Numbered from the stretch's first letter, positions 43,625-54,393 are shown. The stretch: DNA of 64,000 nucleotides from Microvirga sesbaniae (GCF_025460805.1 NZ_JAMXFJ010000016.1:78646-142645); one strand, 5' to 3'. Made by a program: numbers and translations. Notes: generated by a model not told the origin, from the letters alone.

Positions 43625-44086
43625 ATGAAAGCCCGGTTGATCCCCTATGACGTCGCTCCCGGCGCCCTGAAGCCGATGATCGAGCTGGAAAAGACTCTCA
43701 AGAACAGCGGGCTGGAGCACAGCCTGATCGAGCTGGTGAAGACCCGCGCCTCGCAGATCAACGGCTGCGCCTATTGCATCCACATGCACACCAAGGACGC
43801 CCGCGCGGCCGGCGAGACCGAGGAGCGGCTCTATCTCCTCAGCGCCTGGCGCGAATCGCCCCTCTACAGCGACCGCGAGCGCGCCGCGCTGGCCTGGACC
43901 GAGGCCCTGACGCTGGTGGCCGAGACCCATGCGCCCGACGCGGATTACGAGGAGCTGAGCCGGCACTTCACCCCGGCCGAGCAGGTCAACCTGACCCTGC
44001 TGATCGGCGCCATCAACGCCTGGAACCGGCTCGCCATCGGGTTCCGGTCCGTGCATCCGGTCGAGGCGGGCCGTGCGGCCGCCTGA
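43625..44086 (+). CDS. Carboxymuconolactone decarboxylase/AhpD-like protein (ECF41 target)
   Basis: About 153 residues. The CxxC motif is Cys48/Cys51 in INGCAYCIHMHTKDAR, with His55, the redox pattern of AhpD-like proteins. Such proteins are the usual neighbours of ECF41 sigma factors (the COE group: carboxymuconolactone decarboxylases, oxidoreductases, epimerases). ATG at 43625 has AAGGA 7 bp upstream; in-frame ATGs at 43622 and 43610 are alternatives. Its end overlaps the sigma-factor start by 14 bp. Peroxide or electrophile defence is plausible but unproven. Confidence 0.88.
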   Translation: MKARLIPYDVAPGALKPMIELEKTLKNSGLEHSLIELVKTRASQINGCAYCIHMHTKDARAAGETEERLYLLSAWRESPLYSDRERAALAWTEALTLVAETHAPDADYEELSRHFTPAEQVNLTLLIGAINAWNRLAIGFRSVHPVEAGRAAA

Positions 44087-44951
44087 GGGTGACGCGGCGG
44101 ACCAGTTCCAGCCCCTCCGGCCGGGGCTGGTCCGTCTCGCCTACCGGATGCTCGGCTCCATCGCGGAGGCCGAGGACGTGGTGCAGGAGGCCTATCTCCG
44201 CTGGCACCAGACGGACCGCGCGGCCGTGCGCGATCCCGGGGCCTTCCTGTCGAAGACGGTGACGCGCCTGTGCCTCGACATCCTCAAGTCGGCCCGGGTG
44301 AAGCGCGAGACCTATATCGGGCCCTGGCTGCCCGAGCCGGTTCTGGACCAGGACCATGAGGACGCCATGAGCGAGGACCTGTCGCTCACCCTCATGATGG
44401 CCCTGGAGCGGCTCTCGCCCCTGGAGCGCGCGGCCTTCCTCCTGCACGACGTGTTCGGGCTCGGCTTCGACGAGGTCGCCGCCACCCTCGACCGGGATCC
44501 CGCCGCCTGCCGCCAGCTCGCCGCCCGCGCCAGGAAGAACGTGCGGGCCGAGAAGCCGCGCTACGCCATCGACCGGGAGGAGGGCGAGCGCATGACAGAC
44601 GCGTTCTTCGCCGCCTCCCGCAGCGGCGACGTGACGGCCCTGCGCAACCTCCTGGCCGAGAACGTGGTGGCCTACACGGATGGCGGCGGCATCCGCAACG
44701 CGGCCCTCAACCCGCTCTTCGGCCTGCGCCGGGTGGCGGGGCTGTTCCTGGGCATCGCCCGCAAGACCGGGGGCGAATGGCCGCCGATCCTCTACAAGGG
44801 GCTGATCAACGGATTGCCCGGCATCGTCACCCTCGAGCCGGACGGCCTGGTGCAGACCACGAGCCTCGACATCGCGGACGGCCGCATCGTCGGGGTCTAC
44901 ATCGTGCGGAACCCCGAAAAGCTAGGGCACCTGTCCGGTCTGACGAGCTGA
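44073..44951 (+). CDS. ECF41 family RNA polymerase sigma factor with SnoaL-like tail
   Basis: A 292-residue sigma factor. Region 2 (LVRLAYRMLGSIAEAEDVVQEAYL), the linker motif WLPEP at 85-89, region 4 (LERAAFLLHDVFGLGFDEVAATL), then an SnoaL-like C-terminal domain from about 170. The two hallmark C-terminal motifs are present: DGGG at 203-206 and NPEKL at 280-284. In ECF41 the tail acts as a built-in regulator replacing an anti-sigma factor, and none is encoded nearby. Start is GTG 44073. The gene overlaps the AhpD-like gene. Confidence 0.93.
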   Translation: MRPPEGDAADQFQPLRPGLVRLAYRMLGSIAEAEDVVQEAYLRWHQTDRAAVRDPGAFLSKTVTRLCLDILKSARVKRETYIGPWLPEPVLDQDHEDAMSEDLSLTLMMALERLSPLERAAFLLHDVFGLGFDEVAATLDRDPAACRQLAARARKNVRAEKPRYAIDREEGERMTDAFFAASRSGDVTALRNLLAENVVAYTDGGGIRNAALNPLFGLRRVAGLFLGIARKTGGEWPPILYKGLINGLPGIVTLEPDGLVQTTSLDIADGRIVGVYIVRNPEKLGHLSGLTS

Positions 44952-45032
44952 CCGGCGAGGGGAGCCGGCCCGCGAAAGCCCGGTTGTTCGCCGGCCTGCC
45001 TGCCGCTACCTTGCCCGAAAAGGGGAAGGCTC

Positions 45033-46352
45033 ATGGCTGGGGCTGGCGAGACGGCGCGACTGGAGATGTTCCGGGATCTGTTGGGCGACGCGCACCGCGC
45101 GCTCGAGCTCCCGTTCGGGTTCGAGTTGTGGGACGGCTCCACGATCCCGGCGGACCTGCCGTCCTACGCCATGCGGCTCGTCATCCGGCGCGAGAGCGTC
45201 GTGGCGGCCCTGCTGCGCCGGCCGAATCTCGACACGGCGCTCAACGCCTACGTGGCCGGGCTGCTCGACCTCAGGAACGGCACGATCTTCGACCTCGCCG
45301 CCCAGCGCCCGCAGAAGGTGGGCCGGCGCCTGAAGGCGGTGAACAAGCTGAAGGCCCTGAAGGTCGCCTATCACTTCCTGCGCGCGCCCGCCGACATGCC
45401 GCGCCCCCTGGTCCGCCCGGCCGAGGACACCGGCGCGCGCGACGGCAAGCCCTCCACCAACAAGGCCAACATCGCCTATCACTACGACGTGTCGAACAGC
45501 TTCTACCGGCTCTTCCTCGATCCGGAGATGGTCTATACCTGCGCGTACTTTCAGCCGGACTGGCACGACGATCTCGCCCGCGCGCAGCGGGACAAGCTGG
45601 ACATGATCTGCCGCAAGCTCAGGCTCAGACCCGGCGAGCGCCTGCTCGACATCGGCTGCGGCTGGGGCGCCCTCATCTGCCACGCGGCGCAGCATTACGG
45701 CGTGAAGGCCACCGGCGTGACGCTCGCCGAGGAGCAGGCGGCGCTGGCCCGGGAGAAGATCGCCCGGCTCGGCCTGCAGGACCGGGTCGAGGTCGTGCTC
45801 AAGGACTTCACCCAGATGGAGGGCGAGTTCGACAAGATCTCGTCCATCGGCATGTTCGAGCATGTGGGCATCGCCAACCACCCGGTCTATTTCCAGACCG
45901 TCCACCGGCTGCTGCGGCCGCGCGGGCTCTATCTCCATCATACCATCGCCCGGCGGGCGAAGCGCTCCGACAAGGCGTTCGGCCGCCTGCGGCCCGAGGC
46001 CAAGGCCGTCATGCGCTACATCTTTCCCGGCGCGGAGCTCGACCATCTCGGCATGTCGGTGGCGAATCTCGAGCGCTTCGGCTTCGAGGTGCACGACGTG
46101 GAGGCCTGGCGCGAGCATTACCAGCGCACCACGCGCCTGTGGTGGGAGAACCTGAACGCGCGCCGCGACGAGGCCGAGGCCGAGGTCGGGGCCGAGAAGA
46201 CCCGCGCCTGGCTGCTCTACCTGGCGGGCGTGTCCCTGGGCTTCGAGCGCGGCGTCATCGGGGTGAACCAGACGCTGGCCTCCAAGCGCACCCGGGGACC
46301 GTCGGGCCTGCCGTCGAGCCGGGCGGATCTGTACGCCGGATGGAGCGGGTGA
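45033..46352 (+). CDS. Cyclopropane-fatty-acid synthase-like methyltransferase
   Basis: A 439-residue protein of the CFA synthase / mycolic acid cyclopropane synthase superfamily. After an N-terminal lipid-binding-like region come YDVSNSFYRLFLDPEMVYTCAYF, the SAM site LLDIGCGWGALICHAA, TGVTLAEEQ and the FDKISSIGMFEHVG catalytic segment; HHTIARR replaces the commoner HxIG. It would methylate a lipid acyl chain at the membrane surface using SAM. It starts 81 bp after the sigma factor; whether it belongs to that operon is open. Confidence 0.88.
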   Translation: MAGAGETARLEMFRDLLGDAHRALELPFGFELWDGSTIPADLPSYAMRLVIRRESVVAALLRRPNLDTALNAYVAGLLDLRNGTIFDLAAQRPQKVGRRLKAVNKLKALKVAYHFLRAPADMPRPLVRPAEDTGARDGKPSTNKANIAYHYDVSNSFYRLFLDPEMVYTCAYFQPDWHDDLARAQRDKLDMICRKLRLRPGERLLDIGCGWGALICHAAQHYGVKATGVTLAEEQAALAREKIARLGLQDRVEVVLKDFTQMEGEFDKISSIGMFEHVGIANHPVYFQTVHRLLRPRGLYLHHTIARRAKRSDKAFGRLRPEAKAVMRYIFPGAELDHLGMSVANLERFGFEVHDVEAWREHYQRTTRLWWENLNARRDEAEAEVGAEKTRAWLLYLAGVSLGFERGVIGVNQTLASKRTRGPSGLPSSRADLYAGWSG

Positions 46353-46360
46353 GCTTCCCT

Positions 46361-46433
46361 GTCCCGGCCATCCCGATGCGGACAAGCGCCGCGCTTCGCC
46401 GATCGGGATCACCGGCACGAGGCCGGTGATGAC
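46361..46433. repeat. Family A repeat, copy 10 (left hairpin truncated)
   Basis: Only the inner half of the left arm remains (gtcccggccatcccgat). The right arm gatcaccggcacga/ggccggtgatgac is intact. It separates the convergent CFA-like and L,D-transpeptidase genes. Confidence 0.75.
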
Positions 46434-46439
46434 ACGCGG

Positions 46440-46946
46440 CTACGGGGTCACCACCACCCGCGTGCCGACGCTCACCTGGTCGTAGAGATCGACGATGTCC
46501 TCGTTGAGCATGCGGATGCACCCGTAGGACGCGTAGGTGCCGATGGAGCCCGGGCGGTTGGTGCCGTGGATGGCGTATTCGTCGAGGTCGAGAGTGAGGG
46601 CCCTGGCTCCCATGGGATTGTTGGGCGCCCCGCCGGGGATCACGTCGGGCAGGCGGGGATTGTCGCGCTTGACCTCGTCCGGGGGCGACCAGGCGGGGCG
46701 GACGTATTTGCCGTCGATCCTGGCCTCGCCGAACCATTGCTTGCCGGGCCGGCCCACGGCCACCCGGTAGCGCAGGGCCGTGCCGTCGCCGCGCACGTAG
46801 TAGAGCTTCCGCTCGGCCGTTTTGATCACGACGGTCCCGGGCGAGACGCGGCCCTCGAAGGGCACGACCTCGCGGGCCCGCAGATCGGATGCTCCGATGA
46901 CCGCGCCGGCCATCACGGCGAGGGCCACCGCTGCGCGCGCACCCAT
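46440..46946 (-). CDS. L,D-transpeptidase (YkuD family)
   Basis: A 168-residue exported protein with signal peptide (VALAVMAGAVIGAS, cleavage near LRA-RE) and a YkuD domain whose catalytic block is IHGTNRPGSIG...SYGCIRM (His, Ser-x-Gly-Cys-Ile-Arg). These enzymes make 3-3 cross-links in peptidoglycan or attach outer-membrane proteins to it. The PGGAPNNPMGARAL lead-in is typical of the alphaproteobacterial ErfK/YbiS-like group. Monocistronic. Confidence 0.92.
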   Translation of the reverse strand: MGARAAVALAVMAGAVIGASDLRAREVVPFEGRVSPGTVVIKTAERKLYYVRGDGTALRYRVAVGRPGKQWFGEARIDGKYVRPAWSPPDEVKRDNPRLPDVIPGGAPNNPMGARALTLDLDEYAIHGTNRPGSIGTYASYGCIRMLNEDIVDLYDQVSVGTRVVVTP

Positions 46947-47030
46947 GACTGAACTCCTCCTGCAACGCTTGCCTGAAGAAGAGACGCAGGAGGAATGCTC
47001 AAGGTTCCAGCGGCGATGCGCCTATGCGGT

Positions 47031-47294
47031 TCAGATCACCGGGTCCCAGGCCAGCATGCGCTCGCGCGCCTCGTGCGGTCCCGGAAGCGCATGGCGGTTC
47101 ATCATCCGGGCGTGCAGCCTCTTCACGATGCGGCTCGCCGTGGTGAGGAACAGGAACGGCAGAAAGGCGTGGACGAGCGCCGCGAGGCCCGCCGCGAGCA
47201 GGGGGCCGGCGAAGCTGAGCGCGACGTGCATGTGCTCGAAATAGCTCTCGCCGACGGAATCCGGGTGATCGGTGAACAGGCGCTTCAAGGACAT
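47031..47294 (-). CDS. Small membrane protein, DUF6356-like
   Basis: An 87-residue protein: MSLKRLFTDHPDSVGESYFEH, then two hydrophobic helices (ALSFAGPLLAAGLAALVHAFLPFLF) and a basic tail (RIVKRLHARM). This matches a small alphaproteobacterial family seen next to various genes; function unknown. ATG at 47294 has GGAG 8 bp upstream. It lies between the L,D-transpeptidase and acs genes. Confidence 0.75.
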   Translation of the reverse strand: MSLKRLFTDHPDSVGESYFEHMHVALSFAGPLLAAGLAALVHAFLPFLFLTTASRIVKRLHARMMNRHALPGPHEARERMLAWDPVI

Positions 47295-47409
47295 CGCATG
47301 GGCTCCGGAAGAACGAGCCCGAAGCCTATGCCCGGAGCGGAGTGAGCTCAACCGCCCTGCCGCCGCCAAGCTGTGCGCTCCGGCACGCTGCGCGCATCCC
47401 GCGAGAACC

Positions 47410-47436
47410 ATGGCCGGGACATTTGCCCGGCCATGA
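47410..47436. repeat. Family A half-element
   Basis: A single hairpin, catggccgggcaaatg in reverse, reading ccatggccgggacatttgcccggccatgatg on the plus strand in two arms. It lies just beyond the acs stop and could act as a terminator-like stem, without a T-run. Confidence 0.5.
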
Positions 47437-47448
47437 TGTCCGCGAGGC

Positions 47449-49407
<1,959 letters not shown>

Positions 49408-49584
49408 GGCGCTTCTCCCGAACGCATCCTCGATGGAATTAGCGCTAGGTTTACGGAAGAAGAGAGGGGTCGGGCAAGCGGGGCCGGGATCGGACTTTGG
49501 TCTCTGCTCCTTCCGGAGCAGGGCGGGCGTCCCGTGACTGCTCACATGCCCCGGGAATCCGGCTCCCACCTGACCCGCAGAGGA

Positions 49585-49785
49585 TCAATGGTCCGGAGCA
49601 GGCGGCTGGATCGGGACGATCTGCAGGGACCTTTGGTCTTCGATCGCCGCCAGAGCGTCCAAGTGCTGCGCGTATTCGAGAAGCTGCCGCCGAGCGTCGT
49701 TCAGCGAGATCCAGGCGGCCATGGCCCGGACATCGTGAGCCTGCCGTCGGTAATCCGCCGCCTGATCAAATGGAAACGCCTGCAC
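49585..49785 (-). CDS. Small hypothetical helical protein
   Basis: About 66 residues from GTG 49785 (an alternative GTG at 49842 would add 19). The pattern DYRRQAHDVRAMAAWISLNDARRQLLEYAQHLDALA resembles the many short alphaproteobacterial hypotheticals with an A-x-x-YRR...ARxxxLxxAxxWDxLA layout. No function known. The Gln/Pro-rich end (IVPIQPPAPDH) looks disordered. Confidence 0.45.
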   Translation of the reverse strand: MQAFPFDQAADYRRQAHDVRAMAAWISLNDARRQLLEYAQHLDALAAIEDQRSLQIVPIQPPAPDH

Positions 49786-49999
49786 TGTCTGCCCCCTGGG
49801 CCCGCCAACCAGCCCTAACGATCGGCGGCCATCTTTGTTCACGCGGGCTGCTCATGGCGTCTGAATCAGGGCGCGGCCGCGCTTGGACTTTCGCCCGATG
49901 AGCTCCATATAACCATCATCACCGGCCGATCACGAATCCGTAGGCGCTGGTGGCTGAGAGAGACGTGCGCTCCCGCCTGCAAGGCCGAGGAGCGCCGTC

Positions 50000-50242
50000 A
50001 TGGCCAAGACTCCCCAAGATCGACTGCCCCAGGATCGTCCCCAGGATCGAATTCCGTCCGTCGTGTACGACGCCGCGCTTCTTCGCATGTCGAGGGACGC
50101 CGTGGAGCGGTCCAAGAAGCTGCTGGCCGATACCCGACCGCTCGTCGCCCGTGTCATGGGCGGTTCCGTCATTGGCGCGCGTGGTCTTAACCTGGGTGAA
50201 GGCGGGCGGCCCGGGGACATGCAACTGTCTCCCGATGAATGA
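50000..50242 (+). CDS. Small hypothetical protein
   Basis: An 80-residue protein. The first 20 residues contain a PQDR repeat (LPQDRPQDRIP); the middle is an amphipathic helix (YDAALLRMSRDAVERSKKLLADT). A GAGGAG ribosome site precedes the ATG. It overlaps the next small ORF by 8 bp. No family recognised. Confidence 0.5.
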   Translation: MAKTPQDRLPQDRPQDRIPSVVYDAALLRMSRDAVERSKKLLADTRPLVARVMGGSVIGARGLNLGEGGRPGDMQLSPDE

Positions 50243-50453
50243 CCTCAAGTTGGAAGAACGTTTCGAAACCTGCGCTCAGGCAAGCCGTCGCGCCAGCACG
50301 CTCCGGGTGGAGCATCAGCAGCGCTTGCAGCGCTGCCGCGCGCAGGTGGCCCTGGCGCGCGTGCTCCTGACCCGGCCGGTTTACCCCTACGACCCCATGG
50401 CACCCCACGACCCGTTCGACCTCAGGGGCGTGAAGGCCCGAGAGAGAGCGTAG
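50235..50453 (+). CDS. Small hypothetical protein, coupled to the preceding ORF
   Basis: A 72-residue, Arg/Gln-rich helical protein (EERFETCAQASRRASTLRVEHQQRLQRCRAQ) with a proline-rich end. It starts inside the last codons of the preceding ORF (8-bp overlap), which suggests translational coupling. No family recognised. The 330 bp before the pair (49843-49999 in particular) holds nothing else. Confidence 0.45.
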   Translation: MNDLKLEERFETCAQASRRASTLRVEHQQRLQRCRAQVALARVLLTRPVYPYDPMAPHDPFDLRGVKARERA

Positions 50454-50524
50454 ATCGCATCCCCTGGCCTCGGCTTCCGGCCATGAGGGGAAAGGCAGCG
50501 CGAACCGGACGGTCACCCTGCCCC

Positions 50525-50612
50525 GTCACCACCGGCCTTGTGCCGGTGATCCCGCGTGCTTGAAGCGCCGCGCTCTTCCGATCGGGATGGCCGGGACAGG
50601 CCCGGCCATGAC
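50525..50612. repeat. Family A repeat, copy 11
   Basis: Left arm gtcaccaccggccttgtg/ccggtgat; right arm gatggccgggaca/ggcccggccatgac. Confidence 0.85.
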
Positions 50613-50636
50613 GGGGAGAGGACGACAGGGAACCCC

Positions 50637-51050
50637 TCACACGCCCCCCATCCGGCAGATGATGTCCCATTCCTCGTCGGTCACCGGCTGCACCGAGAGG
50701 CGGGAATTGTTGACCAGGATCATCGTGTCGAGGCCGGGTTCCTTCTTGATCGCCTCGAGGGTGACGGGACGCTTCAACGGCTTCACCGCCTTGATGTCGA
50801 CCATGCCGAACCGGCCGGTCTCGTCCGTGTGGTCGGGATAGTATTCCCGGATCACCTCGACGATGCCGACCACCGCCTTGCCTTCGTTGGAATGGTAGAA
50901 GAAGCCCTGCTCGCCCTTCTTCATGGCCATCAGGTTCTGCTTGGCCACGTGGTTGCGCACCCCGTTCCAGTGGGTGCCTTTCGCGCCCTCGGCGACCTGC
51001 TGGTCCCAGGACCAGACGGAGGGTTCGGACTTGTAGAGCCAGTGGGCCAT
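50637..51050 (-). CDS. EVE domain protein (Thy28-like)
   Basis: A 137-residue EVE domain (PUA-like fold). WLYKSEPSVWSW, HWNGVRNHVAKQNLMAMKKGEQGFFYHS and GIVEV are characteristic. EVE domains bind modified bases such as 5-methylcytosine in DNA or RNA. It begins 19 bp after gpsA and in Alphaproteobacteria is usually co-transcribed with it. Confidence 0.92.
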   Translation of the reverse strand: MAHWLYKSEPSVWSWDQQVAEGAKGTHWNGVRNHVAKQNLMAMKKGEQGFFYHSNEGKAVVGIVEVIREYYPDHTDETGRFGMVDIKAVKPLKRPVTLEAIKKEPGLDTMILVNNSRLSVQPVTDEEWDIICRMGGV

Positions 51051-51069
51051 CGACGCTTACTCGTTCTGT

Positions 51070-52065
51070 TCAGTGTTCGGACTTGACCGGTCGGTTCATC
51101 AGCGCGTCGACCGCTTGGTCGAGGGTCCAGGCGCCGGACAGGATCCGGTCGACCGCCTCGGCGATCGGCATGTCGACGGCTTTCGCGCGCGCCAGCGCCA
51201 CCAGGGCGCTCGCGGTCGCGGCGCCTTCCACCAGCTTGCCGCCGGCGGCCTCGGCGACGCTCATCCCCTGGCCGAGGCGCTGGCCGAAGGCGAAGTTGCG
51301 GGAATGGGCCGACGAGCAGGTCAGCACCAGATCGCCGAGACCCGACAGCCCCATCAGGGTTTCCGCGTCGCCGCCATAGGCGCGGGCGAAGCGCAGGAGC
51401 TCGGCGAAGCCGCGGGCGATCAGCGCCGCCTTGGCGCTCTCGCCCAGGCCCCGGCCGGCCACGGCCCCGCACGCGATGGCGAGCACGTTCTTGGCCGCGC
51501 CCCCGATCTCGACGCCGCGCACGTCGCCCCGGTGATAGACCCGCAGGGTCGGGCCGGACAGAGCGGTCGCCAGGTCTTCCGCGAGGGCCGCGTCCCGGCA
51601 GGCGAGCGTCACGGCGGTGGGCAGGCCGCGGGCCACGTCGTCGGCGAAGCTCGGGCCGGACAGCACCGCCACGGGCGCCCCGGGACGCGCCTCCTCGACC
51701 ACGTCGCAGAGAAAGGATCCGCTCGCGCGCTCGATGCCCTTGGCGCAGAGCACCAGCGGGGTCGCCGGCGGCAGCACGCCGGCGAGCGCCGCGCTCATCT
51801 CCCGCGTGGTCTGGGCGGGCGTGACGAGAAGCACCGCGCGGGCCTGGGCCAGATCGGCGAGCGCCGCGGTCGGGCGGATGCGCTCGTGCAGCGCCACGCC
51901 CGGCAGGAAGCGCTCGTTGGTGCGCGTCGCGGCCAGGGCCGCCGCGTGCTCGGGCGAGCGCATCCAGAGCACCACGGGGTTGCCCGCATTGGCCGCCGCA
52001 TTGGCGAGCGCCGTCCCCCAGGCGCCCGCGCCGGCGATGCCGATGGTTGGGATCGGCGCGCTCAT
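51070..52065 (-). CDS. gpsA: NAD(P)-dependent glycerol-3-phosphate dehydrogenase
   Basis: A 331-residue GpsA that makes sn-glycerol-3-phosphate for phospholipids from dihydroxyacetone phosphate. The cofactor motif is GIAGAGAWGTALA (9-21), the catalytic lysine lies in GGAAKNVLAIACG and the late GLSGLGDLVLTCSS segment is present. Located between tsaD (upstream, with a family A repeat between) and the EVE gene. Confidence 0.96.
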   Translation of the reverse strand: MSAPIPTIGIAGAGAWGTALANAAANAGNPVVLWMRSPEHAAALAATRTNERFLPGVALHERIRPTAALADLAQARAVLLVTPAQTTREMSAALAGVLPPATPLVLCAKGIERASGSFLCDVVEEARPGAPVAVLSGPSFADDVARGLPTAVTLACRDAALAEDLATALSGPTLRVYHRGDVRGVEIGGAAKNVLAIACGAVAGRGLGESAKAALIARGFAELLRFARAYGGDAETLMGLSGLGDLVLTCSSAHSRNFAFGQRLGQGMSVAEAAGGKLVEGAATASALVALARAKAVDMPIAEAVDRILSGAWTLDQAVDALMNRPVKSEH

Positions 52066-52131
52066 GTCGGGCGCTGCCGGCCGGTGCGGCGCGGCTCCCT
52101 GCCACCGGGCCGGACTGTCCCTTCCCTCGTC

Positions 52132-52228
52132 GTCACCGGTCCCTTGCCGGTTCCCTTGCCGGTGATCCCGATCTGGGTGGCGCGGCGTCCGATGGCGTCG
52201 GGATGGCCGGGACGAGCGCGGCCATGAC
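52132..52228. repeat. Family A repeat, copy 12, with a duplicated segment
   Basis: Left arm gtcaccggtcccttgccggt is followed by a direct duplication (cccttgccggt twice) before gatcccgat. The right arm gatggccgggacga/gcgcggccatgac is near normal. It divides tsaD from gpsA. Confidence 0.75.
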
Positions 52229-52275
52229 AGGAGAGGGACCGACGGGCGATGGGCAAGCCTGCCGAGGTGGTCATC

Positions 52276-53331
52276 TCACGCCTTCGCCCCGGCCTCGTCG
52301 CGGCTGGTGTCGAGGGGCCAGCGGGCGCGGGCCGGGGCCGCGATGTCGTCGATGAGGCCGAGCCGCATGCGCTCCAGGCCGGCCCAGGCGATCATGGCGC
52401 CGTTGTCGCCGCAGAGCGCCAGCGGCGGGGCGACGAGCTTGAGCCCGGCCTCCACGGCGAGCCGCTGGAGGCCCTGACGCAGGCCCTGGTTGGCCGCGAC
52501 GCCGCCCGCCACCACGAGGGCGGTCGGATGGCCGGAGATGTCCCGGAAGGCGCGAAGCCCCACGCGGGTGCGGTCGACCACCACATCCACGATGGCCGCC
52601 TGGAAGCCGGCGCAGAGATCGGCGATGTCGCTGGCGGTCAGCGGGGCGATCTTCTCCGCCTCGATGCGCACGGCTGTCTTGAGCCCCGACAGGGAGAAAT
52701 TGGGTTCCGCCCGGCCCTGCATGGGGCGCGGGAAGGAGAAACGCTCCGGATTGCCCTTCAGGGCCTCCTGCTCCACGTGCGGGCCGCCCGGATAGGGCAG
52801 GCCCAGCATCTTGGCGACCTTGTCGAAGGCCTCGCCGATGGCGTCGTCGATGGTGGTGCCGAGGCGCACGTAGTCGCCGACACCGCGCACCGCCACGAGC
52901 TGGGTGTGGCCCCCGGAGGCGAGCAGCAGCAGGTACGGGAAGCCGATGCCCTCGGTGAGCCGCGCGGTGAGCGCATGGGCCTCCAGGTGGTTCACCGCCA
53001 TCAGGGGCTTACGGGTCACCAGCGAGATGGCCTTGGCGGTGGTCAGCCCCACCAGCACGCCGCCGATCAGCCCGGGGCCCGCCGCCACGGCGATGCCGTC
53101 GATGTCCTTTACGGAGCAGTTGGCGCTTTTCAGCGCCCGGGCCACGAGCCGGTCGATCACCTCCACATGGGCGCGGGCGGCGATCTCCGGCACGACGCCG
53201 CCGTAGCGGGCATGCTCGGCGATCTGGCTCAGCACCTCGTTGGAGAGGATCTCGCCGCGTCCGTCGAAGCCGATTCCGACCACGGCGGCCGCGGTCTCGT
53301 CGCAGGTGGTCTCGATGCCAAGGATGCGCAT
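52276..53331 (-). CDS. tsaD: tRNA N6-adenosine threonylcarbamoyltransferase
   Basis: A 351-residue TsaD, which transfers threonylcarbamoyl to A37 of ANN-reading tRNAs. IETTCDETAAAVV opens the ASKHA fold. Metal ligands His115 and His119 lie in NHLEAH, followed by PYLLLLASGGHTQLV and the late GGVAANQGLR. It is divergent from hemC across a 120-bp spacer, the standard alphaproteobacterial arrangement. Confidence 0.97.
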   Translation of the reverse strand: MRILGIETTCDETAAAVVGIGFDGRGEILSNEVLSQIAEHARYGGVVPEIAARAHVEVIDRLVARALKSANCSVKDIDGIAVAAGPGLIGGVLVGLTTAKAISLVTRKPLMAVNHLEAHALTARLTEGIGFPYLLLLASGGHTQLVAVRGVGDYVRLGTTIDDAIGEAFDKVAKMLGLPYPGGPHVEQEALKGNPERFSFPRPMQGRAEPNFSLSGLKTAVRIEAEKIAPLTASDIADLCAGFQAAIVDVVVDRTRVGLRAFRDISGHPTALVVAGGVAANQGLRQGLQRLAVEAGLKLVAPPLALCGDNGAMIAWAGLERMRLGLIDDIAAPARARWPLDTSRDEAGAKA

Positions 53332-53451
53332 GGTCGGGGGCTGCTCAATTCCGGTGTTGTCCGGGCTTCCGGCCCGGCGCTCCTCCCCCTATAGTCCGCC
53401 GCGCCGCATCAAATCAAACCCGATCGTTCAAGACAGGAGACCTCAGGCAGA

Positions 53452-54393
53452 ATGGCCTCTTCCCCCACCCTGGTCATCGGTACGCGAGGCAGCCCCCTGG
53501 CGCTCGCCCAGGCCCACGAGACGCAAGACCGGCTGGTCGCCGCCCATGGTTCAACCGGGGAGGGCTGGTCCGTGGAGCATCTGCCTCTGTCGATCATCAA
53601 GACCACGGGCGACGCCATCCAGGACCGGCCCCTGTCGGAGGCCGGCGGCAAGGGGCTCTTTACCAAGGAGCTCGACATCGCACTCCTCGACGGCTCCATC
53701 GATCTTGCGGTCCATTCCGCCAAGGACCTGCCGACAGCCCTGCCGGAGGGGATCGCCATCGCGGGCTTCCTGCCGCGCGAGGACGTGCGCGACGCTTTCA
53801 TCAGCCACCGCTTCTCAAGCCTGGACGATCTGCCGCGCGGCGCCGTGGTGGGCTCCGCCTCCCTGCGGCGGCAGGCCCAGGTGCGCCGCCTGCGGCCGGA
53901 CCTCCAGGTCACCCTCCTGCGCGGCAACGTGCAGACGAGGCTCGCCAAGCTCGAACGCGGCGAGGTCGACGCGACCCTGCTCGCCATGGCGGGCCTGCGC
54001 CGGCTCGGGCTCACCGGGAACGTGACCACCGTGCTCGAGACGGACGATTTCCTCCCGGCGGTCGGGCAGGGGGCCATCGCGGTGGCGATCCGGGCCGAGG
54101 ATGAGCGGGTGCGGCAGGCGCTGGCCCCTATCCTGGACGGGCCGACCGGCCAGGCGCTCGCCGCCGAGCGGGCCTTTCTCACCATCCTCGACGGCTCCTG
54201 CCGCACCCCCATCGCAGGCCATGCCCGGCTCATCGGGCAGGAGCTCGAGATCCGCGGCCTCGTGCTGCGTCCGGACGGGTCGGAGAGCCTGGAGGCCGTG
54301 CGCCGCGGCGCCCCGGAGGATGCGGCCGCCCTCGGGCGCGAGGCCGGGGCGGAGCTGCGCGCCCGCATGCCGGCCGATTTCCTGAAAGCCTGA
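53452..54393 (+). CDS. hemC: Porphobilinogen deaminase
   Basis: A 313-residue hydroxymethylbilane synthase joining four porphobilinogens. The dipyrromethane cofactor is bound to Cys250 (LDGSCRTPIAGHA), the catalytic Asp is Asp92 (SAKDLP), and GTRGSPLALAQ opens the protein. It overlaps hemD by one base (TGATG). Confidence 0.97.
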   Translation: MASSPTLVIGTRGSPLALAQAHETQDRLVAAHGSTGEGWSVEHLPLSIIKTTGDAIQDRPLSEAGGKGLFTKELDIALLDGSIDLAVHSAKDLPTALPEGIAIAGFLPREDVRDAFISHRFSSLDDLPRGAVVGSASLRRQAQVRRLRPDLQVTLLRGNVQTRLAKLERGEVDATLLAMAGLRRLGLTGNVTTVLETDDFLPAVGQGAIAVAIRAEDERVRQALAPILDGPTGQALAAERAFLTILDGSCRTPIAGHARLIGQELEIRGLVLRPDGSESLEAVRRGAPEDAAALGREAGAELRARMPADFLKA

